Part shown: positions 19,604 through 27,559 of the stretch, piece after piece | How the letters are laid out: each line of letters begins with the position of its first letter | Position numbering within the stretch: position 1 is the stretch's first letter | Assembly: GCF_013177695.1 (NCBI RefSeq) | Contig: NZ_WOEY01000101.1 | Coordinates: forward strand, 1-64,000 | From: Paraburkholderia solitsugae | GTDB taxonomy: Bacteria > Pseudomonadota > Gammaproteobacteria > Burkholderiales > Burkholderiaceae | Direction of reading: 5' to 3' | Length of the DNA stretch: 64,000 bases | Notes under the pieces: model-generated | Seen by the model: only the letters and a program-made list of their open reading frames with translations | The model's database searches: none | Told to the model about the DNA's origin: nothing | Made by a program: the position numbers and the translations under genes

Positions 19604-19636
19604 CCCTGTTCCCTCGCGGGAACAGGGCTTTTTTTT
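19604..19636 (+). terminator. Strong rho-independent terminator without an upstream gene
   Basis: Perfect 10-bp stem (CCCTGTTCCC at 19604-19613 with GGGAACAGGG at 19618-19627), a TCGC loop, one C, then eight T (19629-19636). The T-run lies only on the plus-strand 3' side, so it terminates plus-strand transcription. Confidence 0.88.
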
Positions 19637-19919
19637 CGTCATTGCGGCACGAGCGACTTGTATTTAGCGGGTCCGAACCTATATGGCAACGTTGCATGTC
19701 GGGCCAACCGCAGCGGAAAGTTTGCGCGTGCGCAGCGAGATGCGACGCACAATCGAGACTTTGGGTTATTTAAGTCTGTCTTAATAGTTGCTTGCCATGA
19801 TGGCTACACAGACTCACATTAAGGGCCTGTCAAAGCCGCCGGCGCACGGCGGCGTTTGCCACCGGGGAGCACAGCATTCGGTGGTAGAGCCGAGAGTTAG
19901 CGAAGGAGGTTGAATCGAT
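19637..19919 (+). other. Intergenic region upstream of the 19920 gene
   Basis: 283 bases with no gene. It contains AT-richer DNA around 19760-19800 (TTATTTAAGTC, TTAATAGTTG), where the promoter of the following gene may lie, and an inverted repeat GCCGCC/GGCGGC near 19838-19855. No known regulatory motif recognised. Confidence 0.35.
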
Positions 19920-20393
19920 ATGTCCAGTAAATCGCGAGTCCGCAAGCACACCCAGCCGGCCATGTCCCCGCTGTTGCGTGCGCTGACCTATAGCCGCACC
20001 GCCCACGAGCCAATCACCACGGCGATGCTCCTGCAGTGCTACACCGCCCTCGATGCATTCCGGCGCGGCCAGGGCTCGCGGGATTTGCACTTGACCTTGA
20101 GCCGGCATTTGCTGGTGTCGCAAGAGTTGGCGCGTCTTGGTCTTGGCGAAGACGTCATTGCCGATATCGAAAGCGCACATGCGGCGATGGTGCAGCTCGA
20201 CGCGCGTGAGCATCACGACGGCGCCTGGATTCTCGAGGACAGCGAATACGCCCGTCTTTGCACGGCGCTGGCGATTCTGGATGGGCAACTGGCCCACGCA
20301 TCGTTGAGCGAGATCGCGAACGCGGAAGCGAAGATGATCGAGGGGCTGATGAGATCGGCTCGCACGCAGGCGATTGTCGAAGCGGTGGTTTAA
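19920..20393 (+). CDS. Conserved-looking hypothetical protein, 157 residues
   Basis: ATG preceded by an AAGGAGG ribosome site at 19902-19908, among the best in the window, suggesting strong translation. The product has a basic N-terminal tail (SSKSRVRKHTQ) followed by helix-rich sequence without signal peptide or membrane segment; I recognise no domain. Around residues 28-70 (HEPITTAMLLQCYTALDAF, RDLHLTLSRHL) it looks like a helical bundle. It ends in a clean terminator at 20452-20478, so it is a single-gene transcript. I see similarity to no defined enzyme family; a small cytoplasmic regulatory or stress protein is possible but unsupported. Confidence 0.75.
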   Translation: MSSKSRVRKHTQPAMSPLLRALTYSRTAHEPITTAMLLQCYTALDAFRRGQGSRDLHLTLSRHLLVSQELARLGLGEDVIADIESAHAAMVQLDAREHHDGAWILEDSEYARLCTALAILDGQLAHASLSEIANAEAKMIEGLMRSARTQAIVEAVV

Positions 20394-20451
20394 CAGCCAC
20401 GTCCGTTTTCCATTGCGGAGAACGCTCAAACCCGTCCGAATACGCACAAAC

Positions 20452-20478
20452 GAAAAACGCCCACATAGGGCGTTTTTC
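20452..20478 (+). terminator. Bidirectional-type terminator after the 19920 gene
   Basis: Perfect 11-bp stem GAAAAACGCCC (20452-20462) with GGGCGTTTTTC (20468-20478), loop ACATA. A-run before and T-run after make it usable from both sides, though the minus-strand gene ending at 20648 is 170 bases away. Confidence 0.82.
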
Positions 20479-20647
20479 TATTTCGGCTTCCCTCTTTCAG
20501 CGTTTCCTCATGCGCTGACCGAGGGCGCTAATCGATAAACGGCAATTGATAAACGGCACATTTATGGCGGGCTTTAGCGGGTTCGGAGAACACTTCAACG
20601 CGGCGCTCTTGTGTCGCGCACCGGGGAAGAGCCGCTCAGCGTTTCAA

Positions 20648-20836
20648 TTACTTGCCCAACTCGTGTCCGATAACACCGCCGACTACCGCGCCACCGACTG
20701 TGCCGACCGTGCTGTGATTGGTTGCTTCGTTACCGATGACGCCGCCCGCCGCCGCACCGCCAAGGGTGCAGCCGGTCGTGATTGTCAGCAGCGTCAATAT
20801 CGTTGCAAGCACGCCCAGACCGGATAGATTCCGCAT
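20648..20836 (-). CDS. Small glycine-zipper lipoprotein (OsmB-like)
   Basis: 62-residue protein starting MRNLSGLGVLATILTLL, a lipoprotein signal with the lipobox TITTGC and lipidated Cys at residue 23. The mature part is two glycine-zipper segments, GGAAAGGVIGNEA and GTVGGAVVGGVIGHE, which should form a hairpin in or on the outer membrane, as in OsmB and similar stress-induced lipoproteins. The start at 20836 has GAGGTGA nine bases upstream, better than the longer open frame to 20884. Function is probably envelope integrity under osmotic stress, by family analogy only. Confidence 0.85.
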   Translation of the reverse strand: MRNLSGLGVLATILTLLTITTGCTLGGAAAGGVIGNEATNHSTVGTVGGAVVGGVIGHELGK

Positions 20837-21067
20837 GATGTCACCTCGGATATGTGTCGATACAACCGGGGCAGCAATCCCCATGCCCGCGTCTGTATTA
20901 CGAGTGTCCGTAGGGCGCGCGGTCCGTCGGCGTCCGGGCGGTGAAACGGGTTTGCTGGAGTGATCCGCGCTTGCTAGACTGCCCTTCGCAACCTAACTGT
21001 AAGCGCGTTTTTGCCCTCGTACGCCGGCCTGGCGTTCACGTCCGCGGCGCGATCAATCGGAGACGCC

Positions 21068-21415
21068 ATGTCGTACATGCTGCTTATCGTCGAACCCCCG
21101 GATCAACGCATCGAACGCGGCGAGCAGGCGGGGCGCGAAGTTTATGACCAGATGGTGCGTTTTGCCGCCGACCTCAAAGAGCGCGGCAAGCTGCTCGCAG
21201 TCGAATCGCTGGCCTCCGAGGCCGTGCGCGTGCAGGTGCGTGGCGGTCAACCAAAACTGCTCGACGGCCCGTTCGCTGAGGCCAAGGAAATGATCGGCGG
21301 CTTCTTCCTGCTCGATTGTGAAACCCGTGAAGAAGCGGTTGCGATCGCGCAAACCTGCCCGGCTGCTTCGTGGTGCACCATCGAAGTCCGCAAAGTCGGG
21401 CCCTGTTTCCTGTAA
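21068..21415 (+). CDS. DGPF/YCII-domain protein (ECF42-associated), first copy
   Basis: 115-residue YCII-related protein with the diagnostic LLDGPFAEAKEMIGGFFLLD. Start ATG 21068 has GGAG six bases upstream. Proteins of this family are characteristic neighbours of ECF42 sigma factors and may bind or modify small molecules; their biochemical role is not established. It is separated from the rest of the module by a 165-base gap holding a candidate terminator and a candidate ECF42 promoter, so it may be transcribed separately. Confidence 0.9.
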   Translation: MSYMLLIVEPPDQRIERGEQAGREVYDQMVRFAADLKERGKLLAVESLASEAVRVQVRGGQPKLLDGPFAEAKEMIGGFFLLDCETREEAVAIAQTCPAASWCTIEVRKVGPCFL

Positions 21416-21455
21416 GCGGGTTCGCCCGGGGTTGCCCACCCGCGACTCTTTTTTT
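21416..21455 (+). terminator. Possible terminator between the two DGPF genes
   Basis: Directly after the stop codon, GCGGGT (21416-21421) can pair with ACCCGC (21438-21443); an alternative CGGG-TTCG-CCCG hairpin forms at 21417-21428. Seven T follow at 21449-21455. The T-run is five bases from the longer stem, so termination efficiency is uncertain. Confidence 0.4.
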
Positions 21456-21483
21456 GGGGTTTTCCCTGGATCGGCAACCAATA

Positions 21484-21510
21484 TGTCGATCCGGTCGCGC
21501 GTCGCTCGTC
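21484..21510 (+). promoter_or_regulatory. Candidate ECF42-dependent promoter
   Basis: TGTCGA at 21484-21489, 17 bases, then CGTC at 21507-21510, about 70 bases before the second DGPF gene. This matches the ECF42 promoter motif I recall from Streptomyces work (TGTCGA at -35, CGA/TC at -10). Position between a possible terminator and the sigma-factor operon fits autoregulation. Motif short; chance occurrence possible. Confidence 0.5.
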
Positions 21511-21580
21511 GTGTGAGTAAGGAGCCAGCAAACAGATAACGGCTCGCCACTTACCCCACGCCACCCAAGGAGCGATTGCG

Positions 21581-21994
21581 ATGCGATTCATGATCATAGT
21601 CAAGGCGACTGCCGTCAGCGAAGCTGGCGGGCCGCCTGACGAAGCCCTGATGGCCGCGATGGGCACCTACCATGAAGAACTGGCCAAGGCCGGTGTGCTA
21701 CTCGACGCAACCGGCCTGCAACCGAGTTCGAAAGGCTGGCGCATCCGCTACAGCGCGGGCAAGCGCACGGTCATCGACGGCCCGTTCGCGGAAACCAAGG
21801 AACTGATCGCCGGCTACACGCTGATCCAGGTTCGCTCCCGCGAAGAAGCTATGGAATGGGCGCGGCGGTTTCCGGCGCCGTTCGGCGAGCAGGCCGACGG
21901 CGAAATCGAAGTGCGGCAACTGTATGAACTCGAGGACTTCGAGCCGAGCCCGGAACTTGAGCGCTTCCAGAAACTGGACGCGGCCAAACATTGA
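21581..21994 (+). CDS. DGPF/YCII-domain protein (ECF42-associated), second copy
   Basis: 137-residue YCII-family protein with TVIDGPFAETKELIAGYTLIQV, and an N-terminal MRFMIIVKAT strand typical of the family. An AAGGAG ribosome site precedes the ATG. The C-terminal about 30 residues (ELEDFEPSPELERF onward) form an acidic tail found in the longer DGPF subgroup. It differs substantially from the DGPF protein just upstream, so the two are old paralogues rather than a recent duplication. Likely first gene of an operon running through the ECF42 sigma gene. Confidence 0.9.
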   Translation: MRFMIIVKATAVSEAGGPPDEALMAAMGTYHEELAKAGVLLDATGLQPSSKGWRIRYSAGKRTVIDGPFAETKELIAGYTLIQVRSREEAMEWARRFPAPFGEQADGEIEVRQLYELEDFEPSPELERFQKLDAAKH

Positions 21995-22056
21995 TCGCGA
22001 CGCCGATCCGAGCGCCGGACGAGGCGCCGATCCGGCCACATCAAAAGGATTCCATC

Positions 22057-22584
22057 ATGCTTAAAACCATTCTGATCGCCTTCGTCGCTGCGGTGGGTCT
22101 TGTGCTCATCTACGCGGCGACGCGGCCCGACACCTTTCGCATTGAACGCAGCGTGCGCATCAAGGCGCCGCCGGAGCGGATCTACGGGTTGATCGACGAC
22201 CTGCATCAATTCAATCGCTGGAATCCGTTCCTGCGCCAGGATCCCGCGACGCAAGGCACATACAGCGGCACGCCAAGCGGCAAGGGTGCGCGTTATGCGT
22301 GGCAAAGCGAAAAGATCGGCGCGGGGCAGATGGAGATCGCCAACACGGCGGCACCGTCGAGCGTGACAATGAACCTCGATTTCATCAAGCCGTTCGAAGC
22401 GCATAACATCGCCGAATTCGAGTTGAAGCCGGAGGCGGGCGAGACTCAGGTCACCTGGGCGATGCATGGGCCCGCGCCGTTTCTGTCGAAGCTGATGCAG
22501 GTGTTCTTTAGCATGGACCGGATGATCGGCAAGGATTTCGAAGACGGCCTAGGCAATCTGAAAACGCTTGCCGAGGCGAGTTGA
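22057..22584 (+). CDS. SRPBCC family (polyketide cyclase/START-like) protein with membrane anchor
   Basis: 175-residue protein. An N-terminal hydrophobic segment (LIAFVAAVGLVLIYA) precedes a START/Bet v1-like domain opening FRIERSVRIKAPPERIYGLI and containing FNRWNPFL, the usual SRPBCC signature. Such folds bind hydrophobic ligands. The N-terminal segment suggests a membrane-anchored form with the domain outside or at the membrane. ATG 22057 follows AAAGGA. Part of the ECF42 module, where SRPBCC and glyoxalase-like proteins are common companions. Confidence 0.87.
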   Translation: MLKTILIAFVAAVGLVLIYAATRPDTFRIERSVRIKAPPERIYGLIDDLHQFNRWNPFLRQDPATQGTYSGTPSGKGARYAWQSEKIGAGQMEIANTAAPSSVTMNLDFIKPFEAHNIAEFELKPEAGETQVTWAMHGPAPFLSKLMQVFFSMDRMIGKDFEDGLGNLKTLAEAS

Positions 22585-22678
22585 GTACGCAGGATCGCTA
22601 CATAGGCGGCGCACTGTGACGCACCGCGACGCAATGCGCTGCGCGAGCGCGCACACAACCGGATCAATGGATTCCATC

Positions 22679-23086
22679 ATGCATAAGCAGATCTACGTCA
22701 ATCTCGCCGTCGACGACCTCGAGCGGTCGAAGGCGTTCTTCAGCACGATCGGTTTCAGCTTCGACGCGCAATTCACCAACGAGCAGGCCGCGTGTCTGGT
22801 CCTCGGCGAGAACCTCTACGCGATGCTGCTGGTGAAGGATCTGTTCAAATCCTTCACGCGCAAGTCGCTTTGCAATCCGAAGGAAAGCACCGAGGCGTTG
22901 ATGGGCCTGTCATGCGAGAGCCGGGGCGAGGTGGATGCGCTGGTCGCGAAGGCGCTCGCCGCCGGCGGCACGGTGCCGCGTGCGCCGCAGGACTACGGTT
23001 TCATGTACGGGCACGGCTTCGAAGATATCGACGGACACATCTGGGAGCTGATCTACATGGACCCGAACGCCAAGGCAGCGGGCTGA
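22679..23086 (+). CDS. VOC family (glyoxalase/dioxygenase-like) protein
   Basis: 135-residue protein with the VOC betaalphabetabetabeta repeat: MHKQIYVNLAVDDLERSKAFF at the start and FEDIDGHIWELIYMDP at the end, where the Glu in HIWEL is a usual metal ligand. I chose ATG 22679, which gives the family's usual N-terminus; an in-frame ATG at 22667 would add four residues. It ends four bases before the sigma factor gene, so the two are surely co-transcribed. The substrate is unknown; many VOC proteins of this kind are annotated as resistance or extradiol proteins without proof. Confidence 0.88.
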   Translation: MHKQIYVNLAVDDLERSKAFFSTIGFSFDAQFTNEQAACLVLGENLYAMLLVKDLFKSFTRKSLCNPKESTEALMGLSCESRGEVDALVAKALAAGGTVPRAPQDYGFMYGHGFEDIDGHIWELIYMDPNAKAAG

Positions 23087-23090
23087 TCCC

Positions 23091-24368
23091 GTGACGAAGC
23101 CGGCCACCCATCGTGCCATCGAGGCAGTCTGGCGGATTGAGTCCGCCAAGGTCATCGCCCACGTCGCGCGGATCGTGCGCGACGTGGGGCTTGCCGAAGA
23201 ACTGGCGCAGGACGCGCTGGTGGCGGCGCTCGAACATTGGCCTGACGCGGGCGTACCCGACAATCCGGGAGCGTGGCTGATGGCGACTGCGAAGAACCGC
23301 GCCCTTGACCGCTTGCGTCAGGAAGCGCTGCATGCCCGCAAGCGCGAAGAGCTGGGCCATGACCTCGACGCACTGGAGGCGCACCTCGTGCCGGATTTCG
23401 TCGATACCCTCGATGCCGCACGCGCCGACGATATCGGCGACGACCTGCTGCGGCTGGTGTTCACGGCGTGCCACCCGGTGCTGTCCACCGACGCACGTGT
23501 CGCGTTGACGCTACGTCTGCTCGGCGGCCTGACCACGGACGAAATCGCGCGCGCATTCCTCGTGCCCGAGCCGACCATCGCGCAGCGCGTCGTGCGGGCC
23601 AAGCGCACGCTGTCGGCAGCCAAGGTGCCGTTCGAGGTGCCGCAAGCGGATGCGCGTGCGCCGCGGCTCGCGTCGGTGCTGCAGGTGATCTATCTGATTT
23701 TCAACGAAGGCTATTCGGCCACCGCTGGCGACGACTGGATGCGTCCGGCGTTGTGCGAGGAAGCGCTGCGGCTTGGGCGCGTGCTGAGCGGGCTCGTGCC
23801 TGACGAAAGCGAAGTGCATGGCCTCGTCGCGTTGATGGAAATCCAGGCGTCACGCACCCACTCACGTACCGATGCCGACGGCAAGCCGGTGCTGTTGCTC
23901 GACCAGGACCGCAGCCGCTGGGACCCGCTGCTGATCCGCCGTGGGCTGGCGGCGCTCGCCACCTCACACGCGTTAGGCGGCGCGGGCGGTCCGTATGCAT
24001 TGCAGGCCGCGCTGGCCGCGTGTCATGCGCGCGCACGCCGTGCCGAAGACACCGACTGGGCGCAGATCGTCGCGTTGTACGACGCGCTGGCGCAGATGGC
24101 GCCTTCGCCGGTGGTCGAGTTGAACCGGGCGGTGGCGGTCGGCATGGCGTTCGGGCCGGCGGCTGGTCTGGAAATCGTCGATGCGCTCGCCACCGATGCG
24201 GCGCTCGCGAACTATCACTGGTTGCCGAGCGTGCGCGGCGATCTGCTGGAAAAACTCGGCCGCGTGGAAGAGGCGCGCGCCGAATTCGAACGCGCCGCCG
24301 CCATGACGCGCAACGCCCGCGAGCGCGAGCTGTTGCTAGAGCGTGCTGCGCGCGGCACTGCGCATTGA
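23091..24368 (+). CDS. ECF42-type RNA polymerase sigma factor
   Basis: 425-residue sigma factor. The N-terminal sigma2 (about 10-85; DVGLAEELAQDALVAALEHW, NPGAWLMATAKNRALDRLR) and sigma4 regions (about 120-180; LRLLGGLTTDEIARAFLVPEPTIAQRVVRAKR) are followed by a 240-residue helical extension with LIFNEGYSAT and RGDLLEKLGRVEEARAEFERA, a TPR-like part. This long C-terminus and the linked DGPF genes define the ECF42 group, which lacks a dedicated anti-sigma factor; no anti-sigma gene is present here either. The C-terminal domain probably senses or binds something needed for activity. Start is GTG 23091, four bases after the VOC gene. Confidence 0.92.
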   Translation: MTKPATHRAIEAVWRIESAKVIAHVARIVRDVGLAEELAQDALVAALEHWPDAGVPDNPGAWLMATAKNRALDRLRQEALHARKREELGHDLDALEAHLVPDFVDTLDAARADDIGDDLLRLVFTACHPVLSTDARVALTLRLLGGLTTDEIARAFLVPEPTIAQRVVRAKRTLSAAKVPFEVPQADARAPRLASVLQVIYLIFNEGYSATAGDDWMRPALCEEALRLGRVLSGLVPDESEVHGLVALMEIQASRTHSRTDADGKPVLLLDQDRSRWDPLLIRRGLAALATSHALGGAGGPYALQAALAACHARARRAEDTDWAQIVALYDALAQMAPSPVVELNRAVAVGMAFGPAAGLEIVDALATDAALANYHWLPSVRGDLLEKLGRVEEARAEFERAAAMTRNARERELLLERAARGTAH

Positions 24369-24439
24369 ACCGTACGCAACTTATCGTATCAACTGACGCA
24401 CGCCCAATGGTGCCCGCACTCGCCGCGCCGTTCGCCCAA

Positions 24440-25018
24440 TCAAGCCGAAAAGAACGCCAGCGCACCCGTGATCACACCCGCGGCCGCAATACCGAACGAT
24501 AGGTTACGCAGCCATTTCTTTCGGGTCAGCAACGTAATCGCGCACAGCGCGATCGCCACCTGAATCAAGGTCGTGGCCTGCGCCCAGCGATGATGGCCGT
24601 GCAGCAGCGTTTCACTCTTGGCGTCATTGTCCACGACTTCCTTTTCGCTCGCTTCGGCCTTCACGCGAATCGGCTCTTTCTGCTGCTTGTACTTGTCGAC
24701 ATCGGCGATGAACTTCGCGTGCGCATCGGTGTTGCCGAGCGACAGCGCCGCGCCGAGTTCAGCGAGATTCTCTTTCTCGCCCTTGGCCTGGTAGTAGTTC
24801 CATTGATTCGACGCTTCGGTCTTTTTAATCGCGGCTTCGTTCTTGTAGTACAGCGCCAGATTTTCGCTGTTGCCACTCTGATAGGCGCACAGTGCGCCGA
24901 TCGTCGCGAGGATCGCCGTCATCACGGCCATGCGGCTCGCAAACGGATCCTCGTCGTGGTGGCCTGCGTGTTCAACCGCATGGTCATGCGGACCATGCAC
25001 TTCATATTCTTCAGACAT
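24440..25018 (-). CDS. DUF4337-type membrane protein
   Basis: 192-residue protein with a His/Asp/Glu-rich N-terminus (GPHDHAVEHAGHHDEDPF), a membrane segment (MAVMTAILATIGALCAYQSG), a charged helical middle probably outside the membrane (about 60-130, many Lys/Glu) and two C-terminal membrane segments (TTLIQVAIALCAITLL and FGIAAAGVITGALAFF). This is the arrangement of the DUF4337 family; function unknown. The ATG at 25018 has GGAG seven bases upstream. It converges with the sigma factor gene. Confidence 0.87.
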   Translation of the reverse strand: MSEEYEVHGPHDHAVEHAGHHDEDPFASRMAVMTAILATIGALCAYQSGNSENLALYYKNEAAIKKTEASNQWNYYQAKGEKENLAELGAALSLGNTDAHAKFIADVDKYKQQKEPIRVKAEASEKEVVDNDAKSETLLHGHHRWAQATTLIQVAIALCAITLLTRKKWLRNLSFGIAAAGVITGALAFFSA

Positions 25019-25174
25019 CTGATTCTCCGAGCCAGGCTTTTCTTGTGATCGCCGGGCGGCGCGCATGGCAGTGGCACATGCGCGGGCAACGCAGCAAGCG
25101 CTGCGTGCCGGCCCGGCGGCCTCAATCTTAGCGTGAGGCGCCCGGTGATGGACAAGGTATCGGCGTCGGGTGCC

Positions 25175-25351
25175 TCAATGAACGCCGATGGCCAGCCATG
25201 TCCGTACGAGGGGAATGACGTGCTCGCCGGCCAGCATGCCGAGCAATCCGACCAGCGCGACTGTTGGCGGCGCGGGCGATTTCACCTGCATCACGCTGTA
25301 GAGCAAACCGACCACGACACCGGCAGCGAGTGAGATCAAATACGCTTTCAT
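25175..25351 (-). CDS. XapX-domain (DUF1427) small membrane protein
   Basis: 58-residue protein beginning MKAYLISLAAGVVVGLLYSVM and containing the XapX core KSPAPPTVALVGLLGMLAGE, with two predicted membrane helices. An upstream in-frame ATG at 25366 would add five residues; neither has a clear ribosome site, so the start is uncertain. Members of this family were first linked to nucleoside transport operons, but most are orphan inner-membrane proteins of unknown role. It is followed by a minus-strand gene for the DUF4337 protein. Confidence 0.85.
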   Translation of the reverse strand: MKAYLISLAAGVVVGLLYSVMQVKSPAPPTVALVGLLGMLAGEHVIPLVRTWLAIGVH

Positions 25352-25406
25352 GTTCGTTGCACTCATCTGAAATGCGGGCAGCCACGCCCGCCGGTTGCTT
25401 GGGCCA

Positions 25407-26372
25407 TTACATCGTGATGACGACCCGGCCGCGCGTGCCGGCGGCCACTGCGTCGTAGGCCTCGCGTGCCCGTTCGAGCGGAAATTCCTGCGCGATGGCC
25501 GGCCCTTGCAGCTTGCCGCTTTCGAAGCCTTCCACCAGCGCCGTCATCAGCGGCGCCGATTCGGCGACGCCCAGTTTGGCGCTATCCACGCCGAGCAGTT
25601 GCGTTTCGTTGTGGTAGAAATCAATCAGGTCTAGTTCCACGCGGCGTTGACCCGTGGCGCTGATTTCCAGCACCCGGCCGCGGCGTTTGACGAGACTCAG
25701 TGCGGTCTGAAACGCGACGCCGCCGACCGTGTCGTACACCACGCCCGCGCCGGCACCGTCGGTCAGCGCCTTCAGGCGCGCGGTCACGTTTTCGTCGAAC
25801 GGCACGTAGTCGTCGATCAGCCGGCCCGCAGGCGTATCGACGGAAAGCGGATGGCGGTCAATGGCAATCACGCGAGCGCCCCGTGCTTTCGCGATCTGCA
25901 CCACCGCGCCGCCGACACCGCCGCCCGCACCGATCACGGCAATCGTCTCGCCCGCTTGCAGGTGGGCGTACTCGATGGTGCCGAGCCATGCGACCACGAA
26001 GTTCACGCCGATCGCGGAGGCCTCCGCGTGGCTGAGCGTGGTGGGCTTGCGCGACAGGGCGGCGAGCGGGATCTTGATGAACTGGGCGTGCGTGCCGTCG
26101 CGCGTGAAGCCGACATCGCCGCCGGTGCCCCACACTTCGGCGCCGAGCCATGCCTGCGGGCCGTCCACCACGACGCCGCTGAAGTCGCGGCCGGGTGAGC
26201 GTGGCAGGACGGTGTGTTCGAAATGGCCGGACACGTTCTTGACGTCGCTTGGATTCACCGAGGCGGCCTTGATCTGCACGACGACGCTGTCCGCATCGGC
26301 TTGGGGCGTTGGCAGATCGACGTATTCCAGCACCTCGGAGTTGCCAAACGTCTTGAACTGAATCGCTTTCAT
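25407..26372 (-). CDS. Zinc-independent medium-chain NADP-dependent oxidoreductase (quinone oxidoreductase-like)
   Basis: 321-residue MDR-family protein. The N-terminal GroES-like domain has SVNPSDVKNVSGHF and GRDFSGVVVDGP; the Rossmann fold shows IGAGGGVGGAVVQIAKARGARVIAID (about residues 145-170). The structural zinc Cys cluster is absent, as in quinone oxidoreductase and enoyl reductase branches. Close relatives reduce quinones or alpha,beta-unsaturated carbonyls. An AraC-type regulator gene ends 229 bases upstream on the same strand, which may control it. Confidence 0.9.
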   Translation of the reverse strand: MKAIQFKTFGNSEVLEYVDLPTPQADADSVVVQIKAASVNPSDVKNVSGHFEHTVLPRSPGRDFSGVVVDGPQAWLGAEVWGTGGDVGFTRDGTHAQFIKIPLAALSRKPTTLSHAEASAIGVNFVVAWLGTIEYAHLQAGETIAVIGAGGGVGGAVVQIAKARGARVIAIDRHPLSVDTPAGRLIDDYVPFDENVTARLKALTDGAGAGVVYDTVGGVAFQTALSLVKRRGRVLEISATGQRRVELDLIDFYHNETQLLGVDSAKLGVAESAPLMTALVEGFESGKLQGPAIAQEFPLERAREAYDAVAAGTRGRVVITM

Positions 26373-26601
26373 TGCGTGTCACTCCTGTCGGGTCTTGCGC
26401 TGCTATGTGCAGCCGATGGGCGTAGTCTAGGTGGCCGATACAAAGGCGTTGAGACAAAGACTTTCGAATTTCGGACAAGACGTGCCGTGGGTCGGCGCAC
26501 CGGTCGCGCGGGGAGCCGCTTGTCCGCAAGCGCGCGCTGCTCGGCCGTCAAGGAGTGGTCCGGTCGCCAGCGCGAATCGTTCAGCCGACAACGCGAAGGG
26601 C

Positions 26602-27546
26602 TCACCCGTCAATGGACAGCTTGTCTCGCACCTGCTCCGGCAAAGCTTCAGAAGCCGGCTCGCTCAGCGTACTGCTCGCATCGAAGCCGGTAGGCGGCGC
26701 ACCGAGTTCGCGCCGGAACATGTCGCTGAAGCTGCTCGGCTGGAAGCCCAGCGAGCGCGCAATGCTGCTGACCGGGCGTCCCTCCGCCAGGCCCGACACG
26801 GCCACCGCCAGTTGCACCTGACGCCGCCATTCGGCAAAGCCCACCCCCAGCTCACGCGTGAAGAGGCGCGCGAGCGTGCGCACGCTCGCGCCGACCGATG
26901 CCGCATGCTGTTCGAAGCTGATCGCGATCGACGGGTTGTCGATCACCGCGCGGCACAACGCATCGAGCCGCCGGTCCGACGCATCGGGCAGCGCGATGCG
27001 CAGCGACGAGCGCGGGGCGTGCCCCAACTCCAGCATCGCGAGACGATACGCGGCTTCGAGATAGGTTTCGTCGCGAGCATGGGTGCGCTCGTATTCCGCA
27101 ATCGACGTGATGAGCTCGCGCAGCAGGCCGTTGATCTCGAACACGTCGCTACGCCGGCTCAGGTGGCCGACGTTGCGCTCGTGCAGATAGAGATTGCGCA
27201 TCTCTACCTCGCTCATCATGTGGATGGAGTGGACCGTGCCGGCGGGCAGCCAGACCGCGCGCTGCGGCGGCACAACCAGCGCTTCGCGGCCGACTTCCAC
27301 CCACATTACGCCCGACACCGCATACAGCACCTGCGCCCACGTGTGCGAATGCGGGTCGATGTGCAGTCCGCGCGGATAGCGCCGCGCGAGCGAGCGGGCC
27401 TCGGCGTCGTCGTGGAGTTCGGGTGGGCGGGCTTGGGACACGGCGGATCGGTTCGCTGTTTGCGGTTCGCACACAAAGATTGCGGACCTTGACGGTCCGT
27501 GTGCGAAGAATAGCGTGAGGCGCGAAACGGTGCAGAAACCGTGCAT
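26602..27546 (-). CDS. AraC family transcriptional regulator with cupin sensor domain
   Basis: 314-residue regulator. The N-terminal part has a cupin signature (GLHIDPHSHTWAQVLYAVSG, AVWLPAGTVHSIHM) for ligand binding; the C-terminal 100 residues carry two helix-turn-helix motifs (VGASVRTLARLFTRELGVGF and VSSIARSLGFQPSSFSDMF). Start ATG 27546 sits 13 bases after the stop of the transporter gene upstream, with a purine-rich GCAGGGAGA immediately before it; the true start may be further in. The first 35 residues are not conserved-looking. It may regulate the oxidoreductase that follows or the transporter that precedes. Confidence 0.86.
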   Translation of the reverse strand: MHGFCTVSRLTLFFAHGPSRSAIFVCEPQTANRSAVSQARPPELHDDAEARSLARRYPRGLHIDPHSHTWAQVLYAVSGVMWVEVGREALVVPPQRAVWLPAGTVHSIHMMSEVEMRNLYLHERNVGHLSRRSDVFEINGLLRELITSIAEYERTHARDETYLEAAYRLAMLELGHAPRSSLRIALPDASDRRLDALCRAVIDNPSIAISFEQHAASVGASVRTLARLFTRELGVGFAEWRRQVQLAVAVSGLAEGRPVSSIARSLGFQPSSFSDMFRRELGAPPTGFDASSTLSEPASEALPEQVRDKLSIDG

Positions 27547-27559
27547 TCTCCCTGCTCGC

